Assembly (NCBI GenBank): GCA_937967325.1
Contig: CALBSQ010000305.1
Location: 1 to 64,000 of the forward strand
Direction of reading: 5' to 3'
From: an uncultured Chloroflexota bacterium
GTDB taxonomy: Bacteria > Chloroflexota > UBA4733
DNA length: 64,000 bases
In this document: positions 1 to 8,324 of the stretch, in pieces
Layout: the number at the start of each line of letters is the position of its first letter
How positions within the stretch are numbered: the first letter of the stretch is position 1
Translations under genes and position numbers: made by a program
The notes under the pieces: model-generated
Databases searched by the model: none
Told to the model about the DNA's origin: nothing
What the model saw: the letters and a program-made list of their open reading frames with translations, nothing else

Positions 1-241
1 AGCGAGCGGGCGTGCGCATCGTGACGACTCGGCGGCGGAGGGCAGCGGCGTGCTCGCTATCCTCCCAGGCGTGCCGTGGCAGCGCGTGCTTGACCTCCCA
101 CTCCGCGGCGCCGGCCACGCGACCGGCCAGGAGTCGCAGCAGCCGCTCCTCGACGTAGGCATAGCGGCGCAACAGCGCGACGTTCTCCTGGATAAACAGA
201 CCGGGACGGTCGGAACCTTCGATACCGGCAAACGGACGCAT
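1..241 (-). CDS. Conserved protein of unknown function, possibly a ferritin-like helical bundle (partial)
   Basis: The frame begins with ATG at 241 and stays open through the left edge, so only about 80 N-terminal residues are visible. A GAGAAGG ribosome site lies about eight bases upstream, which supports the start. The visible part is helical and charged and contains WEVKHALPRHAWEDSEH, in which acidic residues and histidines are spaced as in four-helix metal-binding bundles; that is an inference, since I do not recognise the family by name. It follows the solute-binding lipoprotein gene by 110 bases on the same strand and may be co-transcribed with it. Confidence 0.5.
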   Translation of the reverse strand, partial: MRPFAGIEGSDRPGLFIQENVALLRRYAYVEERLLRLLAGRVAGAAEWEVKHALPRHAWEDSEHAAALRRRVVTMRTPAR

Positions 242-351
242 CAATCGACACCTTCTCGGCGCTACTGCCGATCATCTCACCATGGCCACCGCCGTCAAAC
301 AAGCCGGGCAGCCGCTACCGGGCGCGCGAGACGTCACGGATGGAGATCCGT

Positions 352-1785
352 CTACGACCGCACCGCCTTCTTCAGCAGCTCGCTGGTGAAGGGAGCAATC
401 GCCGCGGCCAGCTCCTGGGGCGTGCGCTTGTTCTGCCAGTAGGGGTCGAACTCCTTCCCCCACTGCGCATCCATCTGCTGGAACTCCGTGGTCACCGGCT
501 CGTCCTTCGCGTTGGCCAAACCGTCGGAATAGACCTTCCACTTGATGCCGGGCTGCTTGGCCAGCGCGTAATCCCCGGCGTCACTCACCGCTTTCCGTGA
601 GGGAACACCGCTCGTTAGCTTGGCGCTGGAGGGCGAGCCGAAGTAGTCGACCGCCTTCCAGACCGCGTCGATCTGCTTGGTCAGGGCCGCGATGGCATAG
701 CCGTCGGCGGGAGCGCGCGTCTGCGCCAGGGTCTTGCCGGCCGGAAGCGGCGCCGGCGCCACGTCCCATTGCAGGCCGTTGACCTGGGCAAGGGTCGGCC
801 CCCAGCCATTATTGGTGAAGTACATGCCGATCCGACCGGCGTAGAACATCTTGTCCGACCCCGCCTTGGTGTCCGCGGGAGCGGTCGCCACCTTGTATTT
901 GTAGATCAGGTCTTGCAGGAATTGGAGCGCGGTTTGGTCCTCCGGTGCGTCGAGCACCGACTTGGTGCGCTGGCTGTCCAGCATGTGGCCACCGTTGGAC
1001 CAGATGAAGGCTTCGGCATAGACCCACCAGGTGGGGTGGTAATAGCCGAACGTCCGCTGGGCGCCGGAGCCGGCGCTCAACTGCTGCGCGACCGTCAAGA
1101 AAGCATCCCACGTCCATTTGGGGTCGTTCCAGTTGTAACTCGGATAAGGTACCTGCTTGTTGTCGAAGACCGCCTTGTTGTAGAAGATCACGGCCGGCTT
1201 GCTCTCGTACGGGTAGATGAAAAGCTTGCCGTTCCACTGGGATCGGTCCCAATCCACCGGGTAGAACTCGTCCGCTTTGACGGTGCTGCTCCTCGCCGCC
1301 AGCGGCGTCTGGTCGTACAGGGTCTGGCGGGAGGCAAAGGTTGGCATCCGCTTGGATTCGAATTCCATGATGTCCGGCGGCGTGCCGCCAGCCATCTCCG
1401 TCTCATACTTGGTATAGGCGTCTGTCCCAGTGATGAAGGTGACGCTGACGTCGAGCGACGGGTCCTGCTGTCGCAATGTTCCGGCCAACTGGGTCCACTT
1501 GTCGTACGTTGTCTTGTCCGAGTACATCTCAAAGCGGATCTGGCCTGCCTTGGCGGCGGCGGACTGGGCCGCGGACGGCTGGGCCGAGGTGGTCGCTGCC
1601 GCGTTCACCGCCACGGAGGCCACCGGTGCGATCGTGGGTGCGACCGCCGGTGGCGCGGCGCCACCGCAAGCAGCAAGCGAGCATGCTCCTAACCCGATGG
1701 CTCCGCTCACCAGCCGCTGCACAAAGTGCCGGCGGCTGAGCGTACCAAGATGCACCGGGTCTGGACGATGAGCCAACGCAGCCAT
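352..1785 (-). CDS. Extracellular solute-binding lipoprotein, ABC sugar-uptake type
   Basis: Predicted cell-surface binding subunit of a carbohydrate ABC importer (family 1 solute-binding protein). The 477-residue product starts at ATG 1785, where AAGGAAGGA sits upstream; the open frame upstream of this has no such site. The N-terminus carries a twin-arginine motif SRRHFVQ followed by a hydrophobic stretch and lipobox LAAC, so export by Tat and lipid anchoring are likely. A Pro/Ala linker precedes the binding domain. The aromatic-rich segments WNDPKWTWDAF and GYYHPTWWVYAE are typical of sugar-binding members. No permease or ATPase gene lies nearby, so it must work with distant or shared membrane components. 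Confidence 0.85.
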   Translation of the reverse strand: MAALAHRPDPVHLGTLSRRHFVQRLVSGAIGLGACSLAACGGAAPPAVAPTIAPVASVAVNAAATTSAQPSAAQSAAAKAGQIRFEMYSDKTTYDKWTQLAGTLRQQDPSLDVSVTFITGTDAYTKYETEMAGGTPPDIMEFESKRMPTFASRQTLYDQTPLAARSSTVKADEFYPVDWDRSQWNGKLFIYPYESKPAVIFYNKAVFDNKQVPYPSYNWNDPKWTWDAFLTVAQQLSAGSGAQRTFGYYHPTWWVYAEAFIWSNGGHMLDSQRTKSVLDAPEDQTALQFLQDLIYKYKVATAPADTKAGSDKMFYAGRIGMYFTNNGWGPTLAQVNGLQWDVAPAPLPAGKTLAQTRAPADGYAIAALTKQIDAVWKAVDYFGSPSSAKLTSGVPSRKAVSDAGDYALAKQPGIKWKVYSDGLANAKDEPVTTEFQQMDAQWGKEFDPYWQNKRTPQELAAAIAPFTSELLKKAVRS

Positions 1786-2041
1786 GCGATGAATCCTTCC
1801 TTGAACGTCCTCGCGCCATAAGAACGGGCCCTTCGACAAGCACTGTCCGCCGTAGCCGGGTCGGCACTGGAGAGACTCTTGCGTGGGCGCCACGACGGAG
1901 CATAGACGGTTGCGCATTGCACGTCAAGTGCGATTAGGAACGCATCGCCGCCTTCAGTAGACGGCGACCCAGGTCTGCCGTATGCTCGTCAAGGCATCCG
2001 GTGAGCGTGGGTCCCCTTTTCGCCGGTAGGAGATAGGAACA

Positions 2042-2749
2042 ATGCTTCGACGTATGCTTCGAATGCTCCTGCTCGTGCTCTGCCCGGTGGGAACGTTGTG
2101 GGGACCGCTGCCCGCGTTCGCTCAGCAAGCAACCTCCTTTGACCTCAGCTCCAATTGGGCCGGCTACGTGGCGAACAACGCCTACTACACGGGGGTGAGC
2201 GCGCTCTTTCAAGCGCCCACGCCGCGTACCCTGCAACGTCTCGGCGTGACCGCATCGTGGGTAGGCATCGGCGGAGCCGAGTCCAACGACTTGCTGCAGG
2301 CGGGATTGGCTGTGGTGCAGGAGGGGCCATTATTCGGCTATGAAGCCTGGTATGAGACACTGCCCAGTGCGTCACGACACGTTGCCATGACCATTGGTCC
2401 CGGCGACTGGGTCCTCGTCGACCTCCACGAGCTGGCCTTCGATCTCTGGCAAATCACCATCGTCGACGGTACACAGGTGTTCCAGCGCCAACTCCTCTAC
2501 GCCTCTTCCCATTCCTCGGCAGAGTGGATCCTGGAGGAGCCGGCGCTGGCGGACGGGCGGCTCTTACCGCTGGGCATAGTCAATGGGGCCAACTTCGCCA
2601 ACATGACGGCCGTCGTCAACGGGCAGCACGCCATCCCTACACAGCTCTTCCCGCAACCCAGCGTCCTTGCCGGACCGTTCGGGAGAATCAAGGCGGCGCC
2701 GACACCGCTCGGATCGGACGGCGCGAGCTTCAGTGTCCTGACATCGTAG
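2042..2749 (+). CDS. Secreted G1-family glutamic peptidase (eqolisin-like)
   Basis: This 235-residue protein has a signal peptide ending near AFAQQ (residue 29), followed by a domain resembling peptidase family G1 (scytalidoglutamic peptidase), acid-active endopeptidases using a Gln/Glu dyad. Hallmarks are SSNWAGYV near residue 37, ASWVGIGG near 71, DLLQAG with the probable catalytic Gln86, EAWYE at 101-105, and AEWILEEP with the probable catalytic Glu161. The length fits the family without a long propeptide. AGGAGA upstream supports the ATG. It stands alone between genes on both strands; nothing suggests a specific substrate. Confidence 0.8.
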   Translation: MLRRMLRMLLLVLCPVGTLWGPLPAFAQQATSFDLSSNWAGYVANNAYYTGVSALFQAPTPRTLQRLGVTASWVGIGGAESNDLLQAGLAVVQEGPLFGYEAWYETLPSASRHVAMTIGPGDWVLVDLHELAFDLWQITIVDGTQVFQRQLLYASSHSSAEWILEEPALADGRLLPLGIVNGANFANMTAVVNGQHAIPTQLFPQPSVLAGPFGRIKAAPTPLGSDGASFSVLTS

Positions 2750-2870
2750 CGCGCTATCGTTCCACCGTGCGGTTGCCACCCCCGGGGCGGACATTGCGCC
2801 GTCTCCCTAAGCTGGCGGGACAACGCAGCGGTGCGGGGTATACTCTCCGCTATTCGGGAAGGCGGTCACG

Positions 2871-4301
2871 GTGGGAGTCGACTCCAGGGCCGCGGTAACC
2901 ACACACGCCGCACCGGCTGCCGGAGGAGTCCCTCGCGCCGCTAGGACGGGGCCGCGAGCATTCATACTTGACGAGGAGCATTTGGCCAGCAGCGTCAACC
3001 GTCTGGCCGTCCCAATAATCGCGGAAAACCTGTTCCAGACTACCCTCGGCATCGTGGACATGCTCATGGTGAGCAAGCTAGGGGCGGCGGCCATCGCCGG
3101 CGTCGGCACCTCGCTGCAGATCATGTTCCTGGTGATCTCGGCCCTCTCCGCGGTGACCGTGGGCACGACCGTGCTGGTGGCACGCTTCACCGGCGCCGGC
3201 CAGGGCGACCAGGCTGGGAAGGCGGCCAAGCAGTCGCTGCTCCTCGGCGTGGCGCTCGCGGCGATCATCACGGTGCTGGGCCACAATTACGCCTACCCAG
3301 TGGTCAGGTTGCTCGGGGCAACGCCCGACGTCGTCCAGTCTGGCGGCGGCTATCTCGACATCGTGGCGCAGATGGCCATCTTCCTGGTGATCCAACTGGT
3401 TTGCGGGGGAGCGCTGCGCGGCGCCGGCGACACGCGGACGCCGATGATCGTCACCGGCCTGGTGAACGCCGTGAACGTCGTCGTTGCCTACGCCCTGATC
3501 TTCGGGCACTTCGGCTTTCCCGCGCTCGGCGTGCTGGGATCGGCTTGGGGCGCCAGCGTCGCCCGCGCCATCGGCGCGATCATCATGCTCGTCATCCTGT
3601 TCAGCGGTCGCCGCAAAGTGCAGATCCGTGGCCGGAGCGGCTGGCGTCCGGACGTCGGCCTGATGAAGCGCGTGGTCAAGATCGGCCTGCCTTCGATGAT
3701 CGAGCAGTCCATGATGAGCGGCGGCTCGCTGCTGTACTCCGTCATCGTGATCGGCATGGGCACAGACGTCTACGCCGCGCAGCGCATCACCTTCAATGCG
3801 TTGTCCATCTCTTTCATGCCGGGGATGGGATTCGGCATGGCCGCGACCACCATGACCGGACAGAGTCTGGGCGCGCGGCGGCCCGACCTGGCCAAGAAGG
3901 CGACCTGGGTCGCGGTACGCATGGCGGCACTCTGGATGTGTACGATGGGCGCCGCGCTCATCATCTTTGGTCCCCAGATTATGCGCCTGTTCAGCACCGA
4001 CCCTACCATCGACACGGTTGGCACGGCGGCGCTGCGCGTGATTGCCCTATCGCAGCCCTTGCAAGCGCTGGGTCAGGTGATGGCCGGTAGCCTGCGCGGC
4101 GCCGGCGACACCCGCTTCCCGATGTATGCGACGGGTCTGGCGGTCTGGCTGATCCGCGTCCCGTTCGGCTGGCTATTTGGTGTCGTCTTGAACATGGGAC
4201 TGCCCGGAGTGTATATATCTAATGTGATGGACTCGGGGGCGCGGGCGCTGGCGAACTATCTGCGCTTCCGCGCCGGTCGCTGGCAGAAAATTCGCGTCTA
4301 G
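2871..4301 (+). CDS. MATE-family multidrug/cation antiporter
   Basis: A 476-residue, very hydrophobic protein of usual MATE length with about twelve membrane segments in two homologous halves. The repeated signature GALRGAGDTRTPM (half one, about residue 183) and GSLRGAGDTRFPM (half two, about residue 404) is diagnostic of the family. It probably expels drugs or metabolites in exchange for sodium or protons. The start is GTG 2871 with GGAAGG eight bases upstream. Its stop codon abuts the ATG of the Rrf2-type regulator, so the two are a transcription unit and the regulator may control the exporter. Confidence 0.92.
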   Translation: MGVDSRAAVTTHAAPAAGGVPRAARTGPRAFILDEEHLASSVNRLAVPIIAENLFQTTLGIVDMLMVSKLGAAAIAGVGTSLQIMFLVISALSAVTVGTTVLVARFTGAGQGDQAGKAAKQSLLLGVALAAIITVLGHNYAYPVVRLLGATPDVVQSGGGYLDIVAQMAIFLVIQLVCGGALRGAGDTRTPMIVTGLVNAVNVVVAYALIFGHFGFPALGVLGSAWGASVARAIGAIIMLVILFSGRRKVQIRGRSGWRPDVGLMKRVVKIGLPSMIEQSMMSGGSLLYSVIVIGMGTDVYAAQRITFNALSISFMPGMGFGMAATTMTGQSLGARRPDLAKKATWVAVRMAALWMCTMGAALIIFGPQIMRLFSTDPTIDTVGTAALRVIALSQPLQALGQVMAGSLRGAGDTRFPMYATGLAVWLIRVPFGWLFGVVLNMGLPGVYISNVMDSGARALANYLRFRAGRWQKIRV

Positions 4302-4739
4302 ATGAGAGTCTCGATGCGTGCCGACTACGGCCTGCGCGCCATGATCGATCTGGCGGAGCACTACGGGCAGGGCGCCGTGCAGAGCGCCCAGATTGCCGCT
4401 CGACAACGCATCTCCGATCCCTACCTCGACCAGTTGCTCACCGCGCTGCGCAAAGCCGGGCTCGTCCACAGCGTGCGCGGTCCTTCCGGCGGACACGCGC
4501 TCGCCCGTCCGCCAACCGACGTCACGCTGGCCGAGATCGTGGTGGCGCTGGAGGGACCGAGCACCTTCGTGAGCTGCATGCAAGATGAGCACACCTGCCA
4601 GCTCGGGCGCAACTGCGCCATCCTCGACATCTGGCGCGACATGGAGGCCGCCAGCATGCGCGTGCTCCAAGACACCACGTTAGCGGAGCTGGCCAGCCGC
4701 CAGGCCGCGCGCATGAACCGCGAGATGTACTACATTTAG
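4302..4739 (+). CDS. Rrf2-family transcriptional regulator with iron-sulfur-type cysteines
   Basis: This 145-residue protein begins with the Rrf2 winged-helix pattern (RADYGLRAMIDLA, SDPYLDQLLTALRKAGLV, SVRGPSGGHALAR). Three cysteines at 92, 99 and 105 have the spacing C-x6-C-x5-C, close to the C-x5-C-x5-C cluster ligands of IscR, so it may sense iron-sulfur status or redox/NO stress; cluster binding is inferred. The start codon directly follows the MATE stop codon with no intervening base and no clear separate ribosome site, implying translational coupling. No isc or suf genes are near, which argues for a role with the exporter. Confidence 0.88.
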   Translation: MRVSMRADYGLRAMIDLAEHYGQGAVQSAQIAARQRISDPYLDQLLTALRKAGLVHSVRGPSGGHALARPPTDVTLAEIVVALEGPSTFVSCMQDEHTCQLGRNCAILDIWRDMEAASMRVLQDTTLAELASRQAARMNREMYYI

Positions 4740-4762
4740 TGACCGGCGTTCAGCCGGTCCAT

Positions 4763-5746
4763 TTACAGCCGCGGACGCACCAGCTCGGCAAACCGCCGGA
4801 GCGAGTCGCACGCCGCCGCGGGCGGAAGGTCCTCCCAGGTCGGCTGGATGGAGAGGTGCGTTAGGTTGGTGTGCTCGCGTAGCTCCATCAAGCCACGCAC
4901 TACCGTTTCGGGGCCGCCCACGCAGAAGTGCATGCGGTCGATCAGCCCGGCGGTACTCGTGTCCGCCGCGATCGACGGAGACCAGCGCTGCGCGAACTTG
5001 TGGGTTGCTCCGGCTACGGTCTCCAAGGCTTCGGCGTCGTCTTGGCCGACGTAGAGGCAGCGGGCGATGGATACCCGCTCTCCTCCGTTGGGATGACCGG
5101 CCGCCCGCCACTCCTCGCGATACGCGGCGACCACGGGCGTGTAAGCGGCGGGCGGCCGTCCCCGCGGGAGCTGCAGACCGAAGCCTAATTGGCCCGCCAG
5201 GCGAGCCGTCGGCTCGCTCGACGCCGCCAGCCAGGTCAGCTCCGCAGCCGTCTGTACCGGAGTCGGGACACAGGTGACTCTGTCGAGTTGGTAGAACTCG
5301 CCTCGGTAGTCGAACGCCCGGCCGCTCCAACACTTCGTCACAATGGCAAGCTGCTCTTCGAAGCGGCGGTGGCGGGTTTCCTGGTCGCTGGCAAAGACCT
5401 TGAAGTCGGCGGCGGCGCTGCCGCTGCCAAAGCCGATGGAGAGGCGCCCACCCGTGAGCACGTCCGCCACGGCGACTTGCTCGGCAATGTCGACCGGATG
5501 ATGCAGCGGTAGGCAGATGACCGACGTGCCGACTTTGAGGCGCTCCGTTCGCGCGGCGACATAGGTAGCCAGCAGCAGCGGAGCAGGCATGACGCTGCGA
5601 TGCCCGCCGAAATGATGCTCGGCAAACCAGGCGGCGTTGTAGCCCAGCGCATCCGCCAGCCGCACCTGCTCCAGCACCGGCGCCAGGGTCGCGCTCGGGG
5701 GCTGCTCGCCCGGCGCTTCCAGGTGATAGGTAACAATGGTCTGCAC
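4763..5746 (-). CDS. LLM-class flavin-dependent oxidoreductase (luciferase-like)
   Basis: A 327-residue protein of the bacterial luciferase-like monooxygenase superfamily, which uses FMN or F420 in a TIM barrel. Family features include AAWFAEHHFGG near residue 39, LKVGTSVICLPLHHP, AEQVAVADVLTGGRLSIGFGSG, and the later YRGEFYQL. GTG at 5746, preceded by AAGAAAGGCG, is preferred over a longer frame opening at 5851. The gene converges with the Rrf2 gene and has no operon partner, so substrate cannot be inferred. A 7-bp inverted repeat (GCCTAGG/CCTAGGC, 5819-5838) lies about 75-90 bases upstream and could be a regulatory site. Confidence 0.85.
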   Translation of the reverse strand: MQTIVTYHLEAPGEQPPSATLAPVLEQVRLADALGYNAAWFAEHHFGGHRSVMPAPLLLATYVAARTERLKVGTSVICLPLHHPVDIAEQVAVADVLTGGRLSIGFGSGSAAADFKVFASDQETRHRRFEEQLAIVTKCWSGRAFDYRGEFYQLDRVTCVPTPVQTAAELTWLAASSEPTARLAGQLGFGLQLPRGRPPAAYTPVVAAYREEWRAAGHPNGGERVSIARCLYVGQDDAEALETVAGATHKFAQRWSPSIAADTSTAGLIDRMHFCVGGPETVVRGLMELREHTNLTHLSIQPTWEDLPPAAACDSLRRFAELVRPRL

Positions 5747-6011
5747 TGCCGCTTCGCCTTTCTTCCGGTGAGGCTGTCCAACGGTACCACAAGTAAGGGA
5801 CCTGCGCGCCGCACAACTGCCTAGGCGGACCCCTAGGCTACCCGGCAGCAAAGCAGCAGAAGATTTGTTACAGTTATACGCGCCTGCTTGCGGACCGCGT
5901 GACGGGCAACGGTAAAGGCCGCAGCGCCTGTTACGCTGGCACGCTGGTTGCTACGCGGCGGGTAGGGAGGCAGCGCTGGTAAGCCGCGCTCCCGCTAGGA
6001 GAGGACGACGG

Positions 6012-6137
6012 ATGAAGGGGCTCTTTTGGATTCTGCTCGGCGTGGTGATCGGGCTCATGGCAGCGCCCCGCGCCGGTGAGGCTACCCGGCGCGAGGTAGT
6101 CGCTCGCGTGAACGAGCTGTTCGGTAGCCAGGGGTAA
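6012..6137 (+). CDS. Very small YtxH-like membrane protein
   Basis: A 41-residue open frame with a strong ribosome site (AGGAGAGG) eight bases before ATG 6012. It has one N-terminal membrane helix (residues 4-17) followed by MAAPRAGEATRREV, which matches the 'APxSGxETR' pattern after the helix of YtxH-type stress proteins. It heads a run of four small envelope-protein genes in the same orientation that may be co-expressed. It is short enough to be missed by many gene callers; the ribosome site and motif are the reasons for calling it. Confidence 0.65.
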   Translation: MKGLFWILLGVVIGLMAAPRAGEATRREVVARVNELFGSQG

Positions 6138-6235
6138 CACGACCCGCCGCGGTTGCTGGCTGATCGGCGTGGGTGTTTCCATCCGCGGCCCCAGGTTGTC
6201 CAGGGACTGCTCAAGAGAGGGATAAGGGAGGTCGC

Positions 6236-6688
6236 ATGGAAGAACGCAGCAGCCCCGCGCCTGAGGCGCCACCGGCGGACGGGTCGGCGCAGCGGCCGAT
6301 CGTCGAGGCGGCCAGGGCCGGTGGCCAGGCGGTCACCGGAGCCGTCGCCGCGGCGGGCGACGCGCTGGCCGGCGCAGCCTCGGGCGCCCGGGAAGCGGCG
6401 CTTGCCGCCAGAGACAAGGCGGCCGAAACCGGAGCTATGGCGTCGTCGGCCGCGGGAGACGCCGCGGGCCAGGTCGCGGGCGCCGCCTCCGCGATGACGA
6501 CCCGGCTGGCCGACACGACCTCCCAAGCCACGGCTTCCCTTGCGACCGGCGCTCGCGACACGGGTCAGCAGCTCGCCGATCGAGCGATGGACAACGCGCA
6601 GCGGCTCCGACGGCTGTTGGAGGAACGCCCGGCGGTGCTTCTTGGCGCGGCGTTTGTGGTCGGCATCGTGCTCGGACGGTTGGTGTGA
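6236..6688 (+). CDS. Alanine-rich amphipathic protein with C-terminal membrane anchor
   Basis: A 150-residue protein starting at ATG 6236 behind AAGGGAGGT. Most of it is a low-complexity run of Ala, Gly, Thr and charged residues with an 11-residue-like periodicity, expected to form long amphipathic helices. The end (ERPAVLLGAAFVVGIVLGRLV) is a single membrane helix resembling the tail of YqjD/ElaB-type or DUF883-like proteins. It overlaps the following holin-like gene by four bases. It probably sits on the inner face of the membrane as a structural or stress protein; no enzyme activity is suggested. Confidence 0.75.
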   Translation: MEERSSPAPEAPPADGSAQRPIVEAARAGGQAVTGAVAAAGDALAGAASGAREAALAARDKAAETGAMASSAAGDAAGQVAGAASAMTTRLADTTSQATASLATGARDTGQQLADRAMDNAQRLRRLLEERPAVLLGAAFVVGIVLGRLV

Positions 6689-7098
6689 GGATGGCGGAAG
6701 TGCGTACGGAACGTCGCGGCATCTTCGCCCTCGGCCGGGCCCTGGTTGACGAGGCCAGGACGCTGGTCCGCCAGGAGATCGCGCTCGCCAAGCAGGAGAC
6801 GATGGCCAAGATCCTGCGCGATGTCAAGGCGGCCGGACTCCTCATCGTCGCCGGCGTCGTGCTGGCGCTCTCGCTGTTCGTCTTCATCTTTTTCGAGATC
6901 GGGGACCTCTTTAGCTACCTCACGGGCCACGTCTGGCTGGGCATCCTGATCACCTGGCTCATCTTCACGGTCATCTTTGGCATACTGGCATTCATCGGCG
7001 TGCGCATGATCCAGGTGCCCAAGCCGGAGCGCACCATACAGACGTTGAAAGAAGATGTGGAGTGGGCGAAACAGCAGCTCAAACGCAGCGGGAGATAG
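6685..7098 (+). CDS. Phage-holin-family (superfamily III-like) membrane protein
   Basis: A 137-residue protein with an N-terminal amphipathic helix (DEARTLVRQEIALAKQE) and two strong membrane helices (about residues 48-72 and 84-110). This is the layout of the Actinobacterial holin-like family (PF07332), which is common in chromosomes beside DUF3618 genes and is thought to be an envelope stress protein there rather than a phage lysis factor. The GTG at 6685 forms a GTGA overlap with the preceding stop; an ATG six bases later is an alternative. It overlaps the next gene by 37 bases. Confidence 0.8.
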   Translation: MRMAEVRTERRGIFALGRALVDEARTLVRQEIALAKQETMAKILRDVKAAGLLIVAGVVLALSLFVFIFFEIGDLFSYLTGHVWLGILITWLIFTVIFGILAFIGVRMIQVPKPERTIQTLKEDVEWAKQQLKRSGR

Positions 7099-7583
7099 AG
7101 CAGACTCGCGACCGAATGACGGAGATCCTGGACCAGTTGGAAGCCACGGTTCGGGACCTCCTGGACTGGCAGACGCGGGTGCGCCGCCAGCCGTGGTTGT
7201 ATGCCGGCATCGCGCTCGCGGCCGGCTTCGTGCTCGCCGGCGGTCCCGGACGGGCCATCAAGCACAGCTATTACGGTGTCCGCCCCAGCGCGCTGCGAAA
7301 AAAGCTGGCAAACCGCTACATGGGGCAGTTGCGGCAAACGCTGGACGGCACGATCGCCGGCCTGCCGCCCGGTGTCGCCGATCTGGCCAAGGATCTTCGC
7401 TTCGAAATCAACGCGACCGACCCCAATGCCCGCAGCGACGGTACTATCGTCATCGAACACAAAGCGTCGGGGCTTGACCTGGCGATCACGCGAGCTGCCG
7501 AGACGGCAGCTTCGGTGGCGGCGGCCATGCTCACGAAGCGCCTGATCGACGAATTGGATCCCAGCACCGCGGCGAAGAAGTAG
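7062..7583 (+). CDS. DUF3618-like membrane-associated protein
   Basis: A 173-residue protein that begins with the DUF3618 pattern (REIEQTRDRMTEILDQLE), a short helical hairpin, followed by one membrane helix near residues 47-60. The C-terminal 110 residues are a soluble, mixed segment not typical of the short family members. Translation starts at GTG 7062 inside the preceding holin-like gene, so expression is coupled. Function is unknown; the neighbourhood of YtxH-like, Ala-rich and holin-like proteins suggests an envelope-maintenance role. Confidence 0.75.
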   Translation: MGETAAQTQREIEQTRDRMTEILDQLEATVRDLLDWQTRVRRQPWLYAGIALAAGFVLAGGPGRAIKHSYYGVRPSALRKKLANRYMGQLRQTLDGTIAGLPPGVADLAKDLRFEINATDPNARSDGTIVIEHKASGLDLAITRAAETAASVAAAMLTKRLIDELDPSTAAKK

Positions 7584-7628
7584 GTGCGGGACCGAGAGCC
7601 AGTGCGGCTTAGGCAAGGTCCCCTGTAA

Positions 7629-7797
7629 GGGAGCGCCGGGGCGGGGACTGCGGTCCGCCGCCAGAGTCCGGCACTGTGGTGCGGCGATCGGCTCCAAGAG
7701 CACTCGCGGCTGCCGTACATGGGAGCGCTCTTCCGTATGGACCCGACCGCAGTCGCGTGCTCTGGCGGCGGACCGCAGTCCCCGCCCCGGCGCTCCC
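7629..7797. repeat. Perfect 38-bp inverted repeat with 93-base spacer
   Basis: The arms at 7629-7666 and 7760-7797 are exact reverse complements over 38 bases and very GC-rich. The spacer contains a further copy of GACCGCAGTC (7745-7754), also present in the right arm (7771-7780). The element lies between the convergent DUF3618 and cyclic-di-AMP receptor genes, so it may serve as a two-way terminator, but the arms are much longer than a normal terminator stem. A short non-autonomous mobile element (MITE-like) is an alternative; no flanking target duplication was evident. Confidence 0.85.
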
Positions 7798-7843
7798 CCC
7801 AGCCAGCGTCATCTCCTAATTCCGCTCCCTACCGAGATAGCGC

Positions 7844-8194
7844 TCAGAACCGCTCGTAGCGCTCCACATCCAGGATGAAGACGGTGGCGCCGCCGACCTG
7901 GACCTCGATCGGATAGGAGAGGTTCAGATCGCTCGCCTCTACCATGGGCGGTAAGGGGTTGATGTACTGGGAGCGGGTGTGACAGTTCTCCGCAATCAGA
8001 CGGAGCACTGGCGGCACCAGGGAGGCAGCGACCCCCAGAAAGAGCGTCACGTTCCCCTGTTTCAGGAACCCGCCGGCGCTGTTGATTCGCGTTGGTCCCG
8101 GAAACCCGGCCTGGATGAGCGCCTCGTTGAGGCCGAGCACATCCTCATCCTGGACGATGGCCAGGATCAATTTTGCGACGTCGCCATCCATCAT
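7844..8194 (-). CDS. Cyclic-di-AMP receptor, PII-like (DarA/PstA family, DUF970)
   Basis: A protein of about 116 residues matching the PstA/DarA family, trimeric PII-like cytosolic proteins that bind cyclic-di-AMP. Family hallmarks are the start KLILAIVQDEDVLGLNEAL, the segment RINSAGGFLKQGNVTLFLG (nucleotide-binding loop region), and a C-terminal strand in VGGATVFILDVERYERF. The family is usually about 109 residues, so the start at ATG 8194 (or 8191) is preferred over a frame extending to 8317. It is followed upstream by a peroxiredoxin gene on the same strand at 130 bases. Confidence 0.85.
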   Translation of the reverse strand: MMDGDVAKLILAIVQDEDVLGLNEALIQAGFPGPTRINSAGGFLKQGNVTLFLGVAASLVPPVLRLIAENCHTRSQYINPLPPMVEASDLNLSYPIEVQVGGATVFILDVERYERF

Positions 8195-8324
8195 CTCTCG
8201 CGCAGCCCCCGCCCGCACGGTTGGCGGGCTATCAGGTTGCGCCCCTTCTTGTCTGCAGGACGGCCAGGCCGCGGCTAAAGCAGCGCCGTCAGGTTGTTCG
8301 GTCGCACAACAGCCCAAGCGCGCG

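Noticed and set aside
769..1692. 307-codon plus-strand open frame opposite the sugar-binding lipoprotein gene
   Set aside because: It is entirely antisense to a gene with Tat/lipobox signal and clear family features; composition is Arg/Gly/Val-rich as expected for a high-GC shadow.
6685..7098. Holin-like gene as evidence of a prophage
   Set aside because: No other phage gene is nearby; this family is common in chromosomes beside DUF3618 genes.
7629..7797. Insertion-sequence ends
   Set aside because: Only 93 bases separate the arms and there is no transposase; at most a MITE-like element.
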